Shown here: positions 35,940 to 47,734 of the stretch, piece after piece
How positions within the stretch are numbered: position 1 is the stretch's first letter
Layout of the letters: each line of letters begins with the position of its first letter
Assembly: GCA_031002005.1 (NCBI GenBank)
Contig: CM061920.1
Span: forward strand, 47,036,610-47,100,609
Direction of reading: 5' to 3'
DNA length: 64,000 bases
Origin: Vandiemenella viatica
Taxonomy: Eukaryota; Arthropoda; Insecta; Orthoptera; Morabidae
Notes under the pieces: generated by a model
Seen by the model: the letters and a program-made list of their open reading frames with translations, nothing else
Database searches by the model: none
Told to the model about the DNA's origin: nothing
Made by a program: the position numbers and the translations under genes

Positions 35940-38000
35940 TAAATAAGCATTATAAAATTATTCTTAAATTATTCTAATAGTTTGTTTCGCAAAAGATTAG
36001 TTTACTTTGATTACGTTAAATAATTTAGTCAGTTCGCTTTATTAGCTAGTGGTGTTATATTTCGAATTCAGTCAAGATATTTTCAGGCACTAATCTGAAA
36101 CAAGATATATTGTTTATAAATTATCTTATTGAATAGATAACTCACGTGATCTGAGAACGAGTATGACTACTTGTCTAGGATTTATTTGTTAGAAGGTTGT
36201 CATACAACGTTTCCTGTCACACATTTCAGAATATTGAGCCCATTTAATTCATATAACTTTATTTTAATATTCAGCGATTCAGTTAAGTAGTAACACGTAA
36301 CTGGATAGTTTACTGTGGGATTCCTCTCAAAGCACAGTCTGATCAGGATACTACCAGCCAGTCTAACTGAATGTGCGCGTCGCATTTGTAATTACGTGAC
36401 TACAGATAGCGTATTTTTTGAACACATAAATTTTTTAAGTGCAGAAGATAGAAACACTTTTTGATTTGTCAACAATCATAATATCTACCGACGTGAGCTT
36501 ACCAACAAATATTTCTTTTGACCAAGTTGTTTTTTGTTTTTTGACACGTACCCGTACCATTTGTTATATTTGCACATATGTTAAATTATTTTGTTTTTGA
36601 GTAGGCAAAAATTTCATAAGTTAATATTCCATACTAAAAATCAAATCATTGCATGGCATTATTGGCCGGCAGGTCTCGAAGGGTGACAGTTTTCGATATA
36701 CCGCGCAATGCACTTCTTGTCATTGCTAACTAATCTAACCCAGTAATCCTGCCGGGTAATGGGGACCTTAACCTGGAATGCGAACCACGGAAGCGTTCTG
36801 CCGTACTTCACATTGCACAGTAAGCCACGACAGAGGTGAAGGTAGGATTAATTTTACCATTGATCCTAGTGGCATCATAACTACTCAAAAATGGCTTGAT
36901 ACTGTAACTGTTGTTTTGAATTATCTGGATTTATTGTGAAAGAATGAGAATTTTTAGCTAGTCGAAATATTCTGTGAAGCCAGGGTAGCGTCAAGTCAGA
37001 ACAGTTTGCATAGACAACCTTAGCTAAGAGCGTTGCCTGTCATATCAAATTCCTACGCGCTGATCGCGTCGAACTAGAATAAATGGCGTCAAAACCAAGG
37101 CTCATCGGACCACAGCGGACAATAATCATCGTCACTTCGTCAACAGTTGACAATACGAGTTAGCTCGCATTTAAACCATTTCTCGTCAGCCTTTCCTCCC
37201 CACCATGCTTTACATATGTTCAGTTCGCCATTCTATTATTTTATTAACATGTTATAGATTTCAGTATACTTAACGTATCTGCACAAAATTCAGTGTTTTA
37301 GATCGCGCTATATGCTGCAATGTCTGCAGTCTTCATTCATCAATAAATAAGATTCTATAACGATTAGTCGTCTAATATTATTCGTATTAGGGTAGTTACC
37401 TCAGCTAACCACCTGACACGCAACCCTCTGTTGCCGTACCGGAACGGCTGGTGTGACTATTACTTAACATCATATTTAGAGCCCACAAGAGACAAGATGC
37501 AAGATAAGAGGAGTAGCGTGAACAGAAGATATCTCAAGTTCAGAAGATATACAAGACCAGAGACTAACTAAAGCCTGAAGGTTGCTTAAAGTTCAACCCT
37601 AAAGTCCGCTCCTATCTAAAGTCCACGAAACAATCTCCGCAGATACTCGAATACTCTTACAGTACATCCATTCTAGACTGAATGTCCACAGTACTTGCGT
37701 AAGCCATATTGTTGGCCATATTTTTAGTCGTTGATTGATTTATCGTTAGACAACAGGAGGTACAGAGGTAGAAACCTTGCATTTTTTTTAATGGCCCAAT
37801 AATAGTGTTTATTGGTCCTTCAGTCAAAAGTTTTTCTATATTCTTTGGAGATTTCGTACAAATAGTTGTTACTATACTTTTAGGTACTAAACAACAATTT
37901 TTTGCTGGCTTAAACCCTACCATTCTCAAGATAATTAGCAGAAGACTGTCAGCATGTTACGTAAACACACAGAAAAATAAGAGTTTTGAACTATTAGGAG
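35940..38000. other. No gene recognised
   Basis: AT-rich. 36660-36800 has a GC-richer patch with a ggtaatgg...aacctggaatgcgaacc arrangement that hints at a decayed tRNA-like sequence, but the boxes are too poor to call. Confidence 0.4.
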
Positions 38001-38079
38001 GAAGAGTATGAGCCGATTGTTGAAGTGTAAATATCGTGTAACATCATTTGATTTCAATCTCAACTGGCAGCACACACTG

Positions 38080-38300
38080 GAGGTGGCAGGGAGAGGTTTG
38101 AAAGGCCAGCATCTGCTGAGGGATGTAAAGCTATTATCAGACCGTTGGTTAAGTAGTGGAATATTATAAAACCCCGTCAAGGGTATCGGATACAGGAGTT
38201 GGACGGGTTGCAAAGGAAATTGTAATAATTGATATAAAGGATCTAGGTTGGGAGTCATTATATGACCGAACATAAAATAAATTAAAAAAAAAACAATAGA
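38080..38300 (+). pseudogene. LINE RT thumb fragment
   Basis: Across shifting frames the sequence translates to CKAIIRPLVK, then WNII, then YRIQELDGLQRK and IKDLGWESLYDR. This is the order seen in CR1/L2/Jockey-type RT thumb domains (xxIIRPxxEYxxxxW...IxxLExxQR...LGWxSLxxR). There are frameshifts and a stop. It is 5'-truncated and short. It is distinct in sequence from the LINE pieces at 48.6 and 53.6 kb. Confidence 0.55.
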
Positions 38301-38319
38301 TCTTCGGTAGTGTATAAAT

Positions 38320-41300
38320 TATACGTTGGTCATGAAGCCTGGGACGAGAGACAAACACATTTCTAAACTAACGCTGATTTTACACATAAAGGTATATGAA
38401 AATTGTTATTTGTTGCTAAGATATATGCTCGAGGGATATTCCGATCAAATTACCTTAAACATCAATATTCGTGTAAAGCAAAAGTAAAATTGTAAAAAAA
38501 AGTGCCATTAACGTATGTTTTCCATCGACAATAGTTAATGATTAACGGGACTGCATAATTTAGAATTTTTTATTTTTTATTGGTTACCTCATTGGCTTCA
38601 TTCGACACAAGAATAGCCTCCGCGACATGTATCGACATGTTCACCACTGTAGTTTACATGCAAAAGTTTTGAGCCGAATATACCATTATCGTTATACTAT
38701 GAACATTATTCGCTTTCATTTGTGATGATCGTCTCGACGAGTTGATTACCGTTTAGGTAGGAGGAACAGGATATGAGTTAATGAATAACTCCGAGTTTGT
38801 TTTTTTAATAACTGGCAAAGATATTGTTTCATGGAGGAAGCGAAAGTTGTTTGTACGAGATGGATACTAATGGGAAGGTGGCATTTAATATGTTTTACGC
38901 TAATGGTTATGCGAGATGCACTGGGTTAATTGCCATGTAGCTGTAGGAAGAAAAGAACACAACCGTCTATTTATGCAGGATAAATAGTATACATCTCAAT
39001 TTTCATTATTTCATTAGAAACGTGATTTGGTGGTTGAAGTATTTTATTTCATTTTTATGGTTTGTTCGAGAAGCATCAAATTTTGGAAGATGGATCTACG
39101 AAAGATGGCTAAGGAGCTAAATTTATCATAACCGTTTACTGGTCACCATATTTATTTATTTTTGATGGCATATTTTGCTTGCAAAGGTTCTCACAGATTA
39201 TAGTCATCCTAACTGACAGAAGCTGGTTTCTTTTGCGTAATTTCATTACAATTTCTGCTTCGTAATCTCCTTGTAGGGAAATTGTTCGCAAGCATTGAAT
39301 GATAGAAAACAAAAACAATCTACTAGCAGAATATTTGTGGAAAAGACTTGCAGTGTTCATTTGAAGAATTATATTGCCAATTCCAACACTTGTGTCATAT
39401 TGGCAAGCGTAACTTATAAGTCAGCTCCATGAAATGTATCACCCGCAGAAGTAATGAACTTTCTAATGCGGAGAAGTAATTTTGGTGTTTGCATGAAACA
39501 TCTTCATAAAATAGTGATCGTATGCTCATCTTTCCATCAAAGTCCACACATTGTTTCCATTTGTACCTAGTTTTTTGAAATACACTTAAGAAACAATTAT
39601 TTCTTATTTGACCTTCAGTAGGCATATTTTAGGATTTTTTATTTATTCGGATTGTAAGATGGATATCATCAGCCAACGAGGAATTCGACAGATAATCGGT
39701 GAAAAGCCATTCGATGTACAATTTTTGGCTTTTACTGCCTCATAGAAAGTGTATCTTCTTTATATGCTGGTAAAACAAATAATAATATTTTCCGCTCAGC
39801 GACACAAGTCTCTGAACCGTAACAGATGGTTATGCCATTAACTTCGTTAATAAATAAAAGCAACTTTTGCCGAAATAATTTAACCGGTAATTTTTCTTTC
39901 TTAAAAGAGCATCCGATAATATCACTTTCTGTATCAAAAAAAATCTAAACTAAAATGGGAAGGAATGCTGGTTATTGTAAATAACGCTGCTATTATTTTT
40001 TTCAAAATGCGGTGTTAGCCGCACCTATTCTTGCGCTTTATCGTCACAACATCTAACATTTGCACCGGGTGCCAAACAACTGCACTCTAACACACAAATG
40101 AAGATACTACTTGACTCTCAGTTTACCAGAAAGCTCAGAGCGTGACGGCGAAATAGATAAGAATTACTGCTTCGGGCACAATTTGTAACCGTAAATTGGA
40201 GGGGGTAAGGAATATTCTACTTAATGAAAACCACTGCTCTCCCTTCACTCTGAAAGTGAAGACACTTTCTTCATTTGTCGGTTCCGGATAGCCGTGTGCA
40301 GAAAGGATATCTTGAGCCAGCAGGGCAAGTCCTAAAATCCTCGCTGCCTTGAGGATTGTCCGGGGACCGGCTCTCATATTGCTTGTGTGTTCCCCCACCC
40401 CCTCACCGCCAGTCCCCCCCCCCTCCCCATCCTTCCACCCCCAGGCCAATGCAGCAGGTCAGGAGGCGAAGCCTTCGGCTGGAGTTGCAAAAAGAATCAC
40501 TCCACCCTGCACGTAGCCAATAGAATCGTCTTTCTGTTTTTTCCTTTCATCTGTCGTCAGACTCCCGACTGGTTTGAGGCAGTTCTCCACTTCACTGGAA
40601 CCTAAAACCCAAAATATCTGCTTCCCATACATTTTCATTGTCTTCATCTACAATTCTTCCCTTCAACTTCAGCTTGTTCAGACGAAACAAAACCATAGTT
40701 TCGCAATTACGTACCTTCCTACTTGTTGCTGTCGTAACATTCTTCTATAAAACACTTCTTTCATACACGAATTCTTGATAGTAGAGTATGGGAGTAGTGC
40801 ATGGCCACAGAAGTTTCATAGTGTTAGCAAGGGAAAGGTACGTGGATGCACGAATACGCCAAGTTGCCGAGTTCGCTACCTACAGCGAATAGACGGGCTC
40901 TGCTTATTCTAATAGATCTGAGCTAACTGGAAGGAATACCATGTACCACTGCAAATTATCTCCGTAAACCTCTGCTTCCCATTGAAATCCAGTTATCAGA
41001 ATTAGCTCACTATCCATCAGATCGGGTGACGTGGAGAGTGAAAGTTATTTTTCCAGCGCCTGCAGTACAATGTGCCTTGTACTGTACCAGCAACTAGATT
41101 TTCTTTACATAGAAATACTCAAGTAGATACTGTGGTATCTGCTTTTGAGGAGGTTATTAAAATTGAAAAGTTAATGAGATGCATTAATTGGTATTAGTAG
41201 AATTAATCCCGGGTAGGCGCCAAGAATGGAAGTGTTCTCTATCAGAGAGAAGCGACGTTCCAGTTCAATAATAATATATATCAAAGCAATTGAGATTACT

Positions 41301-41500
41301 ATTAAAATACACATCCACTCAAATGACATACTGAAATAGTGGAAAGGAAGTTATTGACAGCAGGGTTTACAGCACCAATTTTATTTTCGTTGAATTTAAA
41401 ACTGAATAATTTATTTAACAGAACTGACTGATCGTAATATTGGTGAATATATTATACTTCAGAGCACGATTAAAATCTCAGGGCGTTGCCTAGTGTTGAA
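38320..41500. other. No gene recognised
   Basis: AT-rich up to ~40130. A C-rich tract (ccccccccctcccc, about 40415-40430) and moderately GC-rich DNA follow to 40600. Open frames on both strands over this tract are composition-driven. Confidence 0.4.
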
Positions 41501-41517
41501 TGAAGCCAGAGTGTCTA

Positions 41518-41792
41518 CAGGGCCGGCGTTAGGGGGGGGGGGGTTAAGCGGGGCAAAATTACCCGGGTCCCGGGCCATCAAAGGGGGGCCCGCCGGCCTG
41601 GGTGCCTAAATAAATAGAAATCAAACACAAATTTTAAAATCTGCACCAATAACTTTGAACATTTTTGTATTATAATGTTCTGAATTTATCAACAAAAAAA
41701 ACTAAATCGTAAAGTAAAAATATTTTGGGAAGGGGTGGGTAGGGGCCCTAAGATCACTTACCCGAGGCCCGAGAATCCTAGCGCCAGCCCTG
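41518..41792. mobile_element. hAT MITE with perfect 8-bp target duplication
   Basis: Inverted ends cagggccggcgttagg (left) and, reverse-complemented, cagggctggcgctagg (right) are flanked by identical octamers agtgtcta (41510-41517 and 41793-41800). The 5'-CAGGG terminus with an 8-bp duplication is diagnostic of hAT elements. At 275 bp it has no transposase. Both ends are very GC-rich and include a 12-G run near 41532, while the centre is AT-rich. Confidence 0.95.
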
Positions 41793-42049
41793 AGTGTCTA
41801 TACCTCGCCGCGTTTCTTTACTGTAGCGTGGCAGAGAAGTCGAGCACAGAGCCTCACCGACTCTCCCTGCAATCAGCTGTGCGACGAGGTCACGGCGGCT
41901 CTCTAATGGTCCCCGGGCTGCGTGCACATTCCAAAGTGAAGTCTTGCGTTGCGTTAGCCAACCACAAACCTCGGCTGCCTTCGTTTCTTGGACACCGTCG
42001 CTCAACTCACACCAATCGGGACAGCCCGCGCTGACCGTCTTCTCGTTCG

Positions 42050-43020
42050 TAGATCCTCCTCAAGTACAAACAAAATCCAGTAGTTTATAGATAGATAGAT
42101 ATGTTCACTTTGATCCCATGTGAGTATAATCTCTGGGATGTGGAACAGTACATACACTTATTTTTAATGTAAATATTACTATATAATTGAAAATATTATT
42201 ATATATTGACAAGTTAGCTACAACCCATTAGTATAACCAATATCTCCTGTAATCTACACATACAATCCCGAGTTAATTAATACTTATTATGTGGAACAGT
42301 GTATACACTTGTTACCAGCAACAAATAACCAGTTATTTTCTTACCAACCAGTTACCATGATAAGTTTCACTGTAATTTGCGACTATATATTATATCATGT
42401 TAGTTGCTATTTATGTGAAACAGTACACACACCTATTAACAATATCATTTATATTACCAACAACTCATAAGCTGTCAATTATTTAAAAACCTGTTAGTAT
42501 CATAATTTTTCACAGCAGTTTTTGAGTGCATGCTATTCCATGTTAGTTACTATATATGAGTGAAATTTTGTAAACAGTGTAATTGCTTCATTTGTCAAAA
42601 GTTTCAACAGAAAGAAAAAAATAACCATATATCATTTTAGTAATTGTGGACAACTTTGTCACCTTCCCCTTCCATACACCATATATACTATTTTATCAGT
42701 CATTCTTAGTTACCAAATTCCAAGAAGAAAATTCTTTCACAGAGTAAAATGGGTTCTGAAGCAGAAATTCTTTCAGTTTGGACTTAAAGTAGTTGGGTTT
42801 TTGTAGATAACATTTAATTTCTGTCGGTAACGCATTGAATAAGGAAGCTCCAGTAAATGTTAACCCTTTCTATACAATTGACAGTATTAACAAAATCTTT
42901 GGGTCGCTGGGCTTCCAAAAGAGGCGTCCTGCAACCTGCCTTTTTCTAAGAAACGTACGAGGTATCGGTTCTTTCGTTTGCAACTTTCTACCGTACCAGT
43001 AAAGCGTCTGTCGGCGCAGA
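42050..43020 (-). pseudogene. LINE 3' end: RT C-terminus plus 3' UTR
   Basis: On the minus strand the region around 42930-42700 translates to LFNALPTEIKCYLQ, then KSKLKEFLLQNPFYSVKEF, then a stop. This is the hallmark C-terminus of CR1/L2/Jockey-group RTs (LFNxLPxxIK...FKxxLKxxLL...YSVxEF). A 3' UTR follows to about 42050 with repeated atgtgnaacagt, gttagt and tactatatat words. The 5' part with the catalytic core is absent, as is usual for target-primed truncated copies. Confidence 0.7.
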
Positions 43021-43744
43021 CCCAATATAGTTCTTTGTATTTTTGTCAATGCACGAAGCTTTTAGCTTTATGGCCGGCAATAAATCGTTCGTCCTGTTAG
43101 CGCAGGTAAAAGTCACTGGACCCTAGCTGGTTACAAAGACGCGTGGAATTTTGCAGTATAGTCCAAACTTGGCTATATAACATGCACACGCTTCCAATTA
43201 CCATGTGGTACATCACAACACCGACCATTACTAATGAGAGTTTTTACTTTTCAATGTATCACGATACGTTGCGTGAAAATCGAATCTTACCATAAAATTT
43301 TTGGAGCTTACATCAAATATTATAATATGACGTCGTCTGTCACGGCATGACATTGCGCAGTGACGTCACGCTTTACGCCATTATTCTTGGTAATGGACGT
43401 TATTTAATAACATTTCCATGCATCCGCTAATAAATTAACTGACAGAACACTGAAATAAAAGCATGTATTGGGTTAAAATTGACATATCAATCATTAGATG
43501 CTTATATTTACGTAATATTCTTTTGATATATAGAAGTATTCCTTAAATCCTTTGTCCCTAGATAAGTAGGATAAAAGCTTTGTGTTTCGAGCATCAATGA
43601 GGCGAAAGTTTTGGTTATATTGTTATTTAGCATGGGTCAGAATTACAACTGGCATTTGACGTTACGGGTGAAGGCATGAATAATTAACTTTTTTTCCAAA
43701 ATAATTAAAACTGTATCGTATTATTGAAATTATTAATTCATTCT

Positions 43745-44197
43745 AACGGAAATAGTTGCACACTGATCCCGATCTGTGCATCCTACACTACACTTAAAAC
43801 ATATATTACGTGCCATAATGTAAGTTTATAACATTTATTTTAATTTCCTTTGCTTTCACTGTGTAATATTACTGATCCTATTATTTCAGCAACTGTGTCA
43901 GCCATTCAAACGTTTTAATATCGGTCTGAATCACGGATAACAAAAAACCCTTGAAGATTTTTGATCAAATTTATATCGCTACGCGTTATTGTCAATAAAA
44001 CGCGATATAGTTCATGTATTAATATGCGTGAGATTGAAGTATTGTTCTTCTGGCGGCAAGTTTATCGTAGTATGTGGTTAGGTTGAAATGCTACCTGGAC
44101 CCGGATGGACACTGAAACCTTTCGCTACAGCGCAAGGCATGAGGAAATTACACTGGATTTTATTTTATAACGATTCTATTTAGTTAAGCAATTTCTA
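43745..44197 (+). repeat. Dispersed repeat R1, copy 2 (partner at 10630-11055)
   Basis: Colinear with 10630-11055 through at least ten shared words, as listed for copy 1. It contains a 40-bp segment (around 43940-43980) absent from copy 1. No reading frame or terminal repeats are seen. Confidence 0.7.
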
Positions 44198-44330
44198 TGA
44201 CATGAATTTCACTAAAGCGATATCTTTTCTGCCCGAAAAATGTCTTACAGTGACAGGAATGAAACTTCAATACGAATAACAAGTAAATAATTGCTTTATG
44301 TTTCATTTTTATTAAGTTGAACCTTCAGAT

Positions 44331-44540
44331 TTACGGTTAATGTTCTGGCCTCGCATTCGGGAGGACGCCGGTTCGAATCCCCGTCCGGGCATCCAGATTT
44401 GGGTTTTCCATGGTTTCCCCAAATCACTCCAGGCGAATGCCGGGATGCTTCCTTCAAATTCCATAGCCGAATTCCTTCCCATTCCGCCTCTAATGACCTC
44501 GACGTCGAAGAGTCGTAAAGCCACAACTAAAAAAAAAAAA
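44331..44540 (+). mobile_element. tRNA-derived SINE (family A), slightly 5'-truncated
   Basis: Box A partly kept (acggttaatgttctgg), box B perfect (ccggttcgaatccccg), full conserved body and 3' block cctctaatgacctcgacgtc, ending ccacaac plus 12 A. The first ~15 bp of the tRNA-like head are missing. This is one of the best preserved family members in the window. Confidence 0.9.
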
Positions 44541-45014
44541 GTCTGTTAACAGTGAACCGGCGCCACAGCGTAAGTCACTTGATATGACTCACCGAATTTA
44601 ATATGAATAATCGCAATTCATGTTAAATCAGTCCACTGTAACTGCCAGTTTTCATCAGAAATTAATGTTACAAACCGTGACACTTCAATAATACGACAGC
44701 AGTGTACTTGTATACCTGTTTTTACTCCTCCGTATTTTGTCAAAAATTATTAGAGATATTATTTATTGCGCGTAGATTTTATACAGAAAGCAAGTTCATC
44801 ATTATCAAAGACGTGAATAGCTCCTGAGTATATCGCATTCGCAACATGCTTTGGCGTGTGAAAAATTTTAAAATCTTACGCTTCGTATGATGAGAATATG
44901 AATTAGTGAAAACAACAGTTTTTAAACCAATATGTTTTAATAGTGCTGTAACTCGTAAGCCAAATGAAAAAATGCAATGTTGTTGAAGGCCATTTTTCCG
45001 CAGTTGCTCAGTAA

Positions 45015-45582
45015 ATTAATTCATAAAATAACGCCAATGCAACTGTATTATGTAGGTTTATTGCCGTACGCGTTTCGCCTCTCCTCGAGGCATCATCAGC
45101 GACGAATCTATTTTAAAGTTTACATTTGATTTACAAACTTATTTGACATAACGCTAAATTTATACATTTTCTTTTTATTTACACTTACTATTTACATTAG
45201 TGGATTTCAGGATAGTAACCACACATCTTTGCTTTCCCTCCAAAGCATGTTTCAATTACAGCCATTTGTCTTTGCTGTTGTGTACACGATTTAAACATTG
45301 CGTCTTCTACAATTCGCTTGTTTTCGGTGGCCATCTTATTTTCTTACTGTCAAAGGTGGTGATGCGCTGACGGCGCCGGATTTGAATTTGCGTGGGAGAT
45401 TTTATATCTAATTATATTATATAAGTGTGTGGGTGTATGTATTTGTTAGGTTTATTTCTTTATTGTAGGGTTATTGTATGTTTACCAGTTTGAACAGTGT
45501 TTGGTTTGTTAAGTTTATGTGGTCATTCAGTACCTGCTTGCCATTTTTTATTGCTTTTTGTATGTGGTAGTTTTCTTGTAGA
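45015..45582 (-). repeat. Penelope 3' pLTR-like arm (left)
   Basis: Inverse copy of 47735-48299. It contains the last ~35 codons of the endonuclease, the 3' UTR and a hammerhead motif. Differences noticed from the other arm are two substitutions and a 3-4-bp indel near 45410-45425. Confidence 0.95.
45052..45108 (-). ncRNA. Hammerhead ribozyme (type I), left arm
   Basis: On the minus strand: CTGATGA (45093-45099), a stem II hairpin GCCTC/GAGGC with a 5-nt loop, GAAA (45073-45076), a minimal stem III (ACG/CGT) and cleavage triplet GTA, followed by CGGC, which pairs with GTCG ahead of the core to form stem I. Hammerheads with very short stem III, thought to act as dimers, are known from Penelope-like element termini. 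All core bases are intact. Confidence 0.85.
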
Positions 45583-45889
45583 GTGAGGGTATTGTGTCTG
45601 TAATTGTTGATTGTGAGTATTTGCATGTCTTTGTTAATGTCTGTTGGTAAGTGATCGTTTTCTATTAGATGTTCGGTGAATGTGGAGTGGTTACTGTACT
45701 TTAGTGCCCTCATGTGTTCTTTGTATCTGGTTTTAAACTGTCTTCTTGTCTGTCCTACGTATATTGCATCACAATTGTGACATGTCAGTTGATATATGCC
45801 TGAGTTTTGATAGTTGTCTCTGTCTAAGTGGGTATTTAACTGTTTTTTAATCGAGTTGTCTGTTCGTAGAGCAATGTTTATGCCTTGTT
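45471..45889 (-). CDS. GIY-YIG endonuclease domain of Penelope-like element
   Basis: In the frame ending at the stop at 45471-45473, the translation from about 45889 reads QGINIALRTDNSIKKQL, then SGIYQLTC-HNC-DAIYVGQT, then RRQFKTRYKEH and so on to LFKLVNIQ. GIY and YVG are the two halves of the GIY-YIG motif. The C-x2-C within LTCHNC and later histidines fit the zinc finger of Penelope endonucleases, and R and E of the catalytic set follow (RRQFKTR, KEH). It nicks target DNA for priming. It is out of frame with the RT by one extra base in an A7 run (about 45889-45895). Without that base, RT and endonuclease would form one polyprotein, as is normal for the family. Confidence 0.9.
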
Positions 45890-47277
45890 TTTTTAAAAAT
45901 GTTTGTGATTCTGTGGGTGTATTTGTTGGAATATGTCATTGAATACCATTTACTATTATTTTCAGTGTATATTGAGGTTTGTGAGTTGTTTTGCATTGTC
46001 TGTGTTGTGGGTGTCCTTGTTTGTTGGGTACTGGGTGGCTGAAGTTTGGTTGTGTTAGTTATTTTCCGTTCTTTCCCCATTTTGTTTGTGATTTTTCTGT
46101 TTATTGTGTCAACTGTCTGTGATTTATATCCATTTTTTGTTGCTATTTGTTTTATTGTGTTGAGTTCTGTTTGGTAGTTTTTCTTTGTTACTGGTGTTCT
46201 GTTTAATCTGTTTAGCATGAACCGTATTGCAGCTTGTTTGTGGTTTTGTGGGTGGTTTGATGTGGAATGTATTATTTGATCTGTTGCTGTAGGTTTCCTG
46301 TATATCTGAAATGAGTGTGTGTTTGCATCTTTCGTTATGGTGAGATCTAAGAAATTCAGTTTTCCTTGGTTTTCCTTTTCTATTGTGAAGGTGATGTTTT
46401 TGTGTATATTGTTTATGTCTTGGTGCAGTTCAGTTATGCGGTCTTCTGTTTCATTGATGAGGCATATTACATCATCAACAAATCTCCACCAATAGATAAT
46501 ATTGTATCCTTTCTGTGGTAACAGGTTTTTCCATATCTCATTTTCTATATGGTCTATGAATATGTTGGCCAAAGTTCCTGAAATTGGTGATCCCATAGGA
46601 AGACCTTCATGTTGTAGGTAATATTTGTTGTTGAAAGTGAAATAATTTTGAGAAGTTAGTAACTGAAGTATGCTTTTGATTTCATCTATGTGGCTGTTGG
46701 GTAATGCTTTGTATTTTTTAAGATTTGACTGAATTAATTCAATTGTTTCTTTTATTGGGATATTACTATACATGCTTACAATATCAAATGATACTAATGT
46801 AGCTGTGTGTGGGATGTGTGTGTCTTTTATGTTCTGGATGAGTTCTGTTGTGTTCTTTATACTTCTGTTTTCCTGTAATGTGTAGTATTGGTTAAGAAGT
46901 GTGTTGTTTATGTTGTTCTGTGAGAGTGAAACTTGTATTTTCAGTGATTTCTTTAGTTCTGCCTGATATCGGTTTGTTGGGTCTGATTTTAGTTGTGTGA
47001 TATTATTTTTTTGTATGAATTCCTCTGTTTTACTGATATATTCTGTTTTGTCCGTTAAGACAACTGCATTGCTCTTGTCAGCTTTTGTGATTATTGTGTT
47101 TTGAGCACTAAGTTTTTCTTTTATAGCTTTGAGTGTTTTTGTCTCTCTGTTTATATTGCTGTTTTTACTATTTTTGGTGGTGATCTGTTTTGATTCCTTA
47201 GCAATCAATTCCCTTGTTAAGCCTATATTTAATGTTTTCAGTTTTTTGTTCTTGAGACAGGATGTATTCAGCTTCAA
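45847..47277 (-). CDS. Penelope-like element reverse transcriptase
   Basis: A 476-codon frame copies element RNA into DNA, priming at a nick made by the downstream endonuclease. Visible motifs: KADKSNAVVLTD (about residues 65-76; family usual KADKGxAVV), motif A SFDIVSMYSNIP with D165, motif B GLPMGSPISG (225-234), motif C WRFVDDV with D268-D269, then KLNFLDLTI. All three catalytic aspartates are present. The true coding region extends upstream in another frame (to about 47650). The final ~16 residues are an artefact of a frameshift before the endonuclease. Asn- and Thr-rich composition reflects the element's AT bias. It is telomerase-related by family, not LINE-related. Confidence 0.95.
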   Translation of the reverse strand: MKLNTSCLKNKKLKTLNIGLTRELIAKESKQITTKNSKNSNINRETKTLKAIKEKLSAQNTIITKADKSNAVVLTDKTEYISKTEEFIQKNNITQLKSDPTNRYQAELKKSLKIQVSLSQNNINNTLLNQYYTLQENRSIKNTTELIQNIKDTHIPHTATLVSFDIVSMYSNIPIKETIELIQSNLKKYKALPNSHIDEIKSILQLLTSQNYFTFNNKYYLQHEGLPMGSPISGTLANIFIDHIENEIWKNLLPQKGYNIIYWWRFVDDVICLINETEDRITELHQDINNIHKNITFTIEKENQGKLNFLDLTITKDANTHSFQIYRKPTATDQIIHSTSNHPQNHKQAAIRFMLNRLNRTPVTKKNYQTELNTIKQIATKNGYKSQTVDTINRKITNKMGKERKITNTTKLQPPSTQQTRTPTTQTMQNNSQTSIYTENNSKWYSMTYSNKYTHRITNIFKKTRHKHCSTNRQLD

Positions 47278-47650
47278 CTACAGTTTTCTCAACAAATTTC
47301 CCTATTGAAGTGTTGCAAGTGTTGTGTTTGAGTCCTTTCTCTAAAATTTCCTTTTGGTTGATTGTTGTTTGTGATAGGTTTATGAGTTTTGAGTGGAAAG
47401 GATGAGATCTATGTGCTGTATTTCCTTTATTAATGTTTGTTTCACTTTGTTTTTGTCTGTTTATTAACTGATTTAGTTTTTTGTTATGATTTTGTTTTGT
47501 TTCATTTAGTGTCTGAGCTGTAAAATTTTCTGCTTTTTCTATTAAATATGCAAGAATTGAAGTGTTGTTCAATGATTTGGCCAGTTCTAAATGCGTTTTG
47601 TACAAGATATTGTTTAGATTGTCTTTCTTTGCATACCGTCAAATGGGGAT
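47198..47650 (-). CDS. N-terminal part of the Penelope-like polyprotein
   Basis: Translation gives RYAKKDNLNNILYKTHLEL, a Lys/Asn-rich linker, then LSQTTINQKEILEKGLKHN and FVEKTVVEAEYIL. In the family this is the conserved block ahead of the RT fingers (LT..E..LL..GL.f...). It is separated from the RT frame by one base around 47205-47215. A stop (TGA, about 47650) precedes it, and the inverted arm begins at 47735, so the extreme N-terminus is lost or degraded. It cannot be made as one protein without frame correction. Confidence 0.75.
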
Positions 47651-47734
47651 ACTTTGACCAATATTTTCAATTTATATGCAATATCAAAACATACATTAAC
47701 ATTTTCAGCAAACTAAATATGGCATTTTGGGGGG

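Noticed and set aside
40135..40605. Overlapping Pro/Gly-rich frames near 40.4 kb
   Set aside because: Driven by a C-rich tract with both strands open. No family resemblance.
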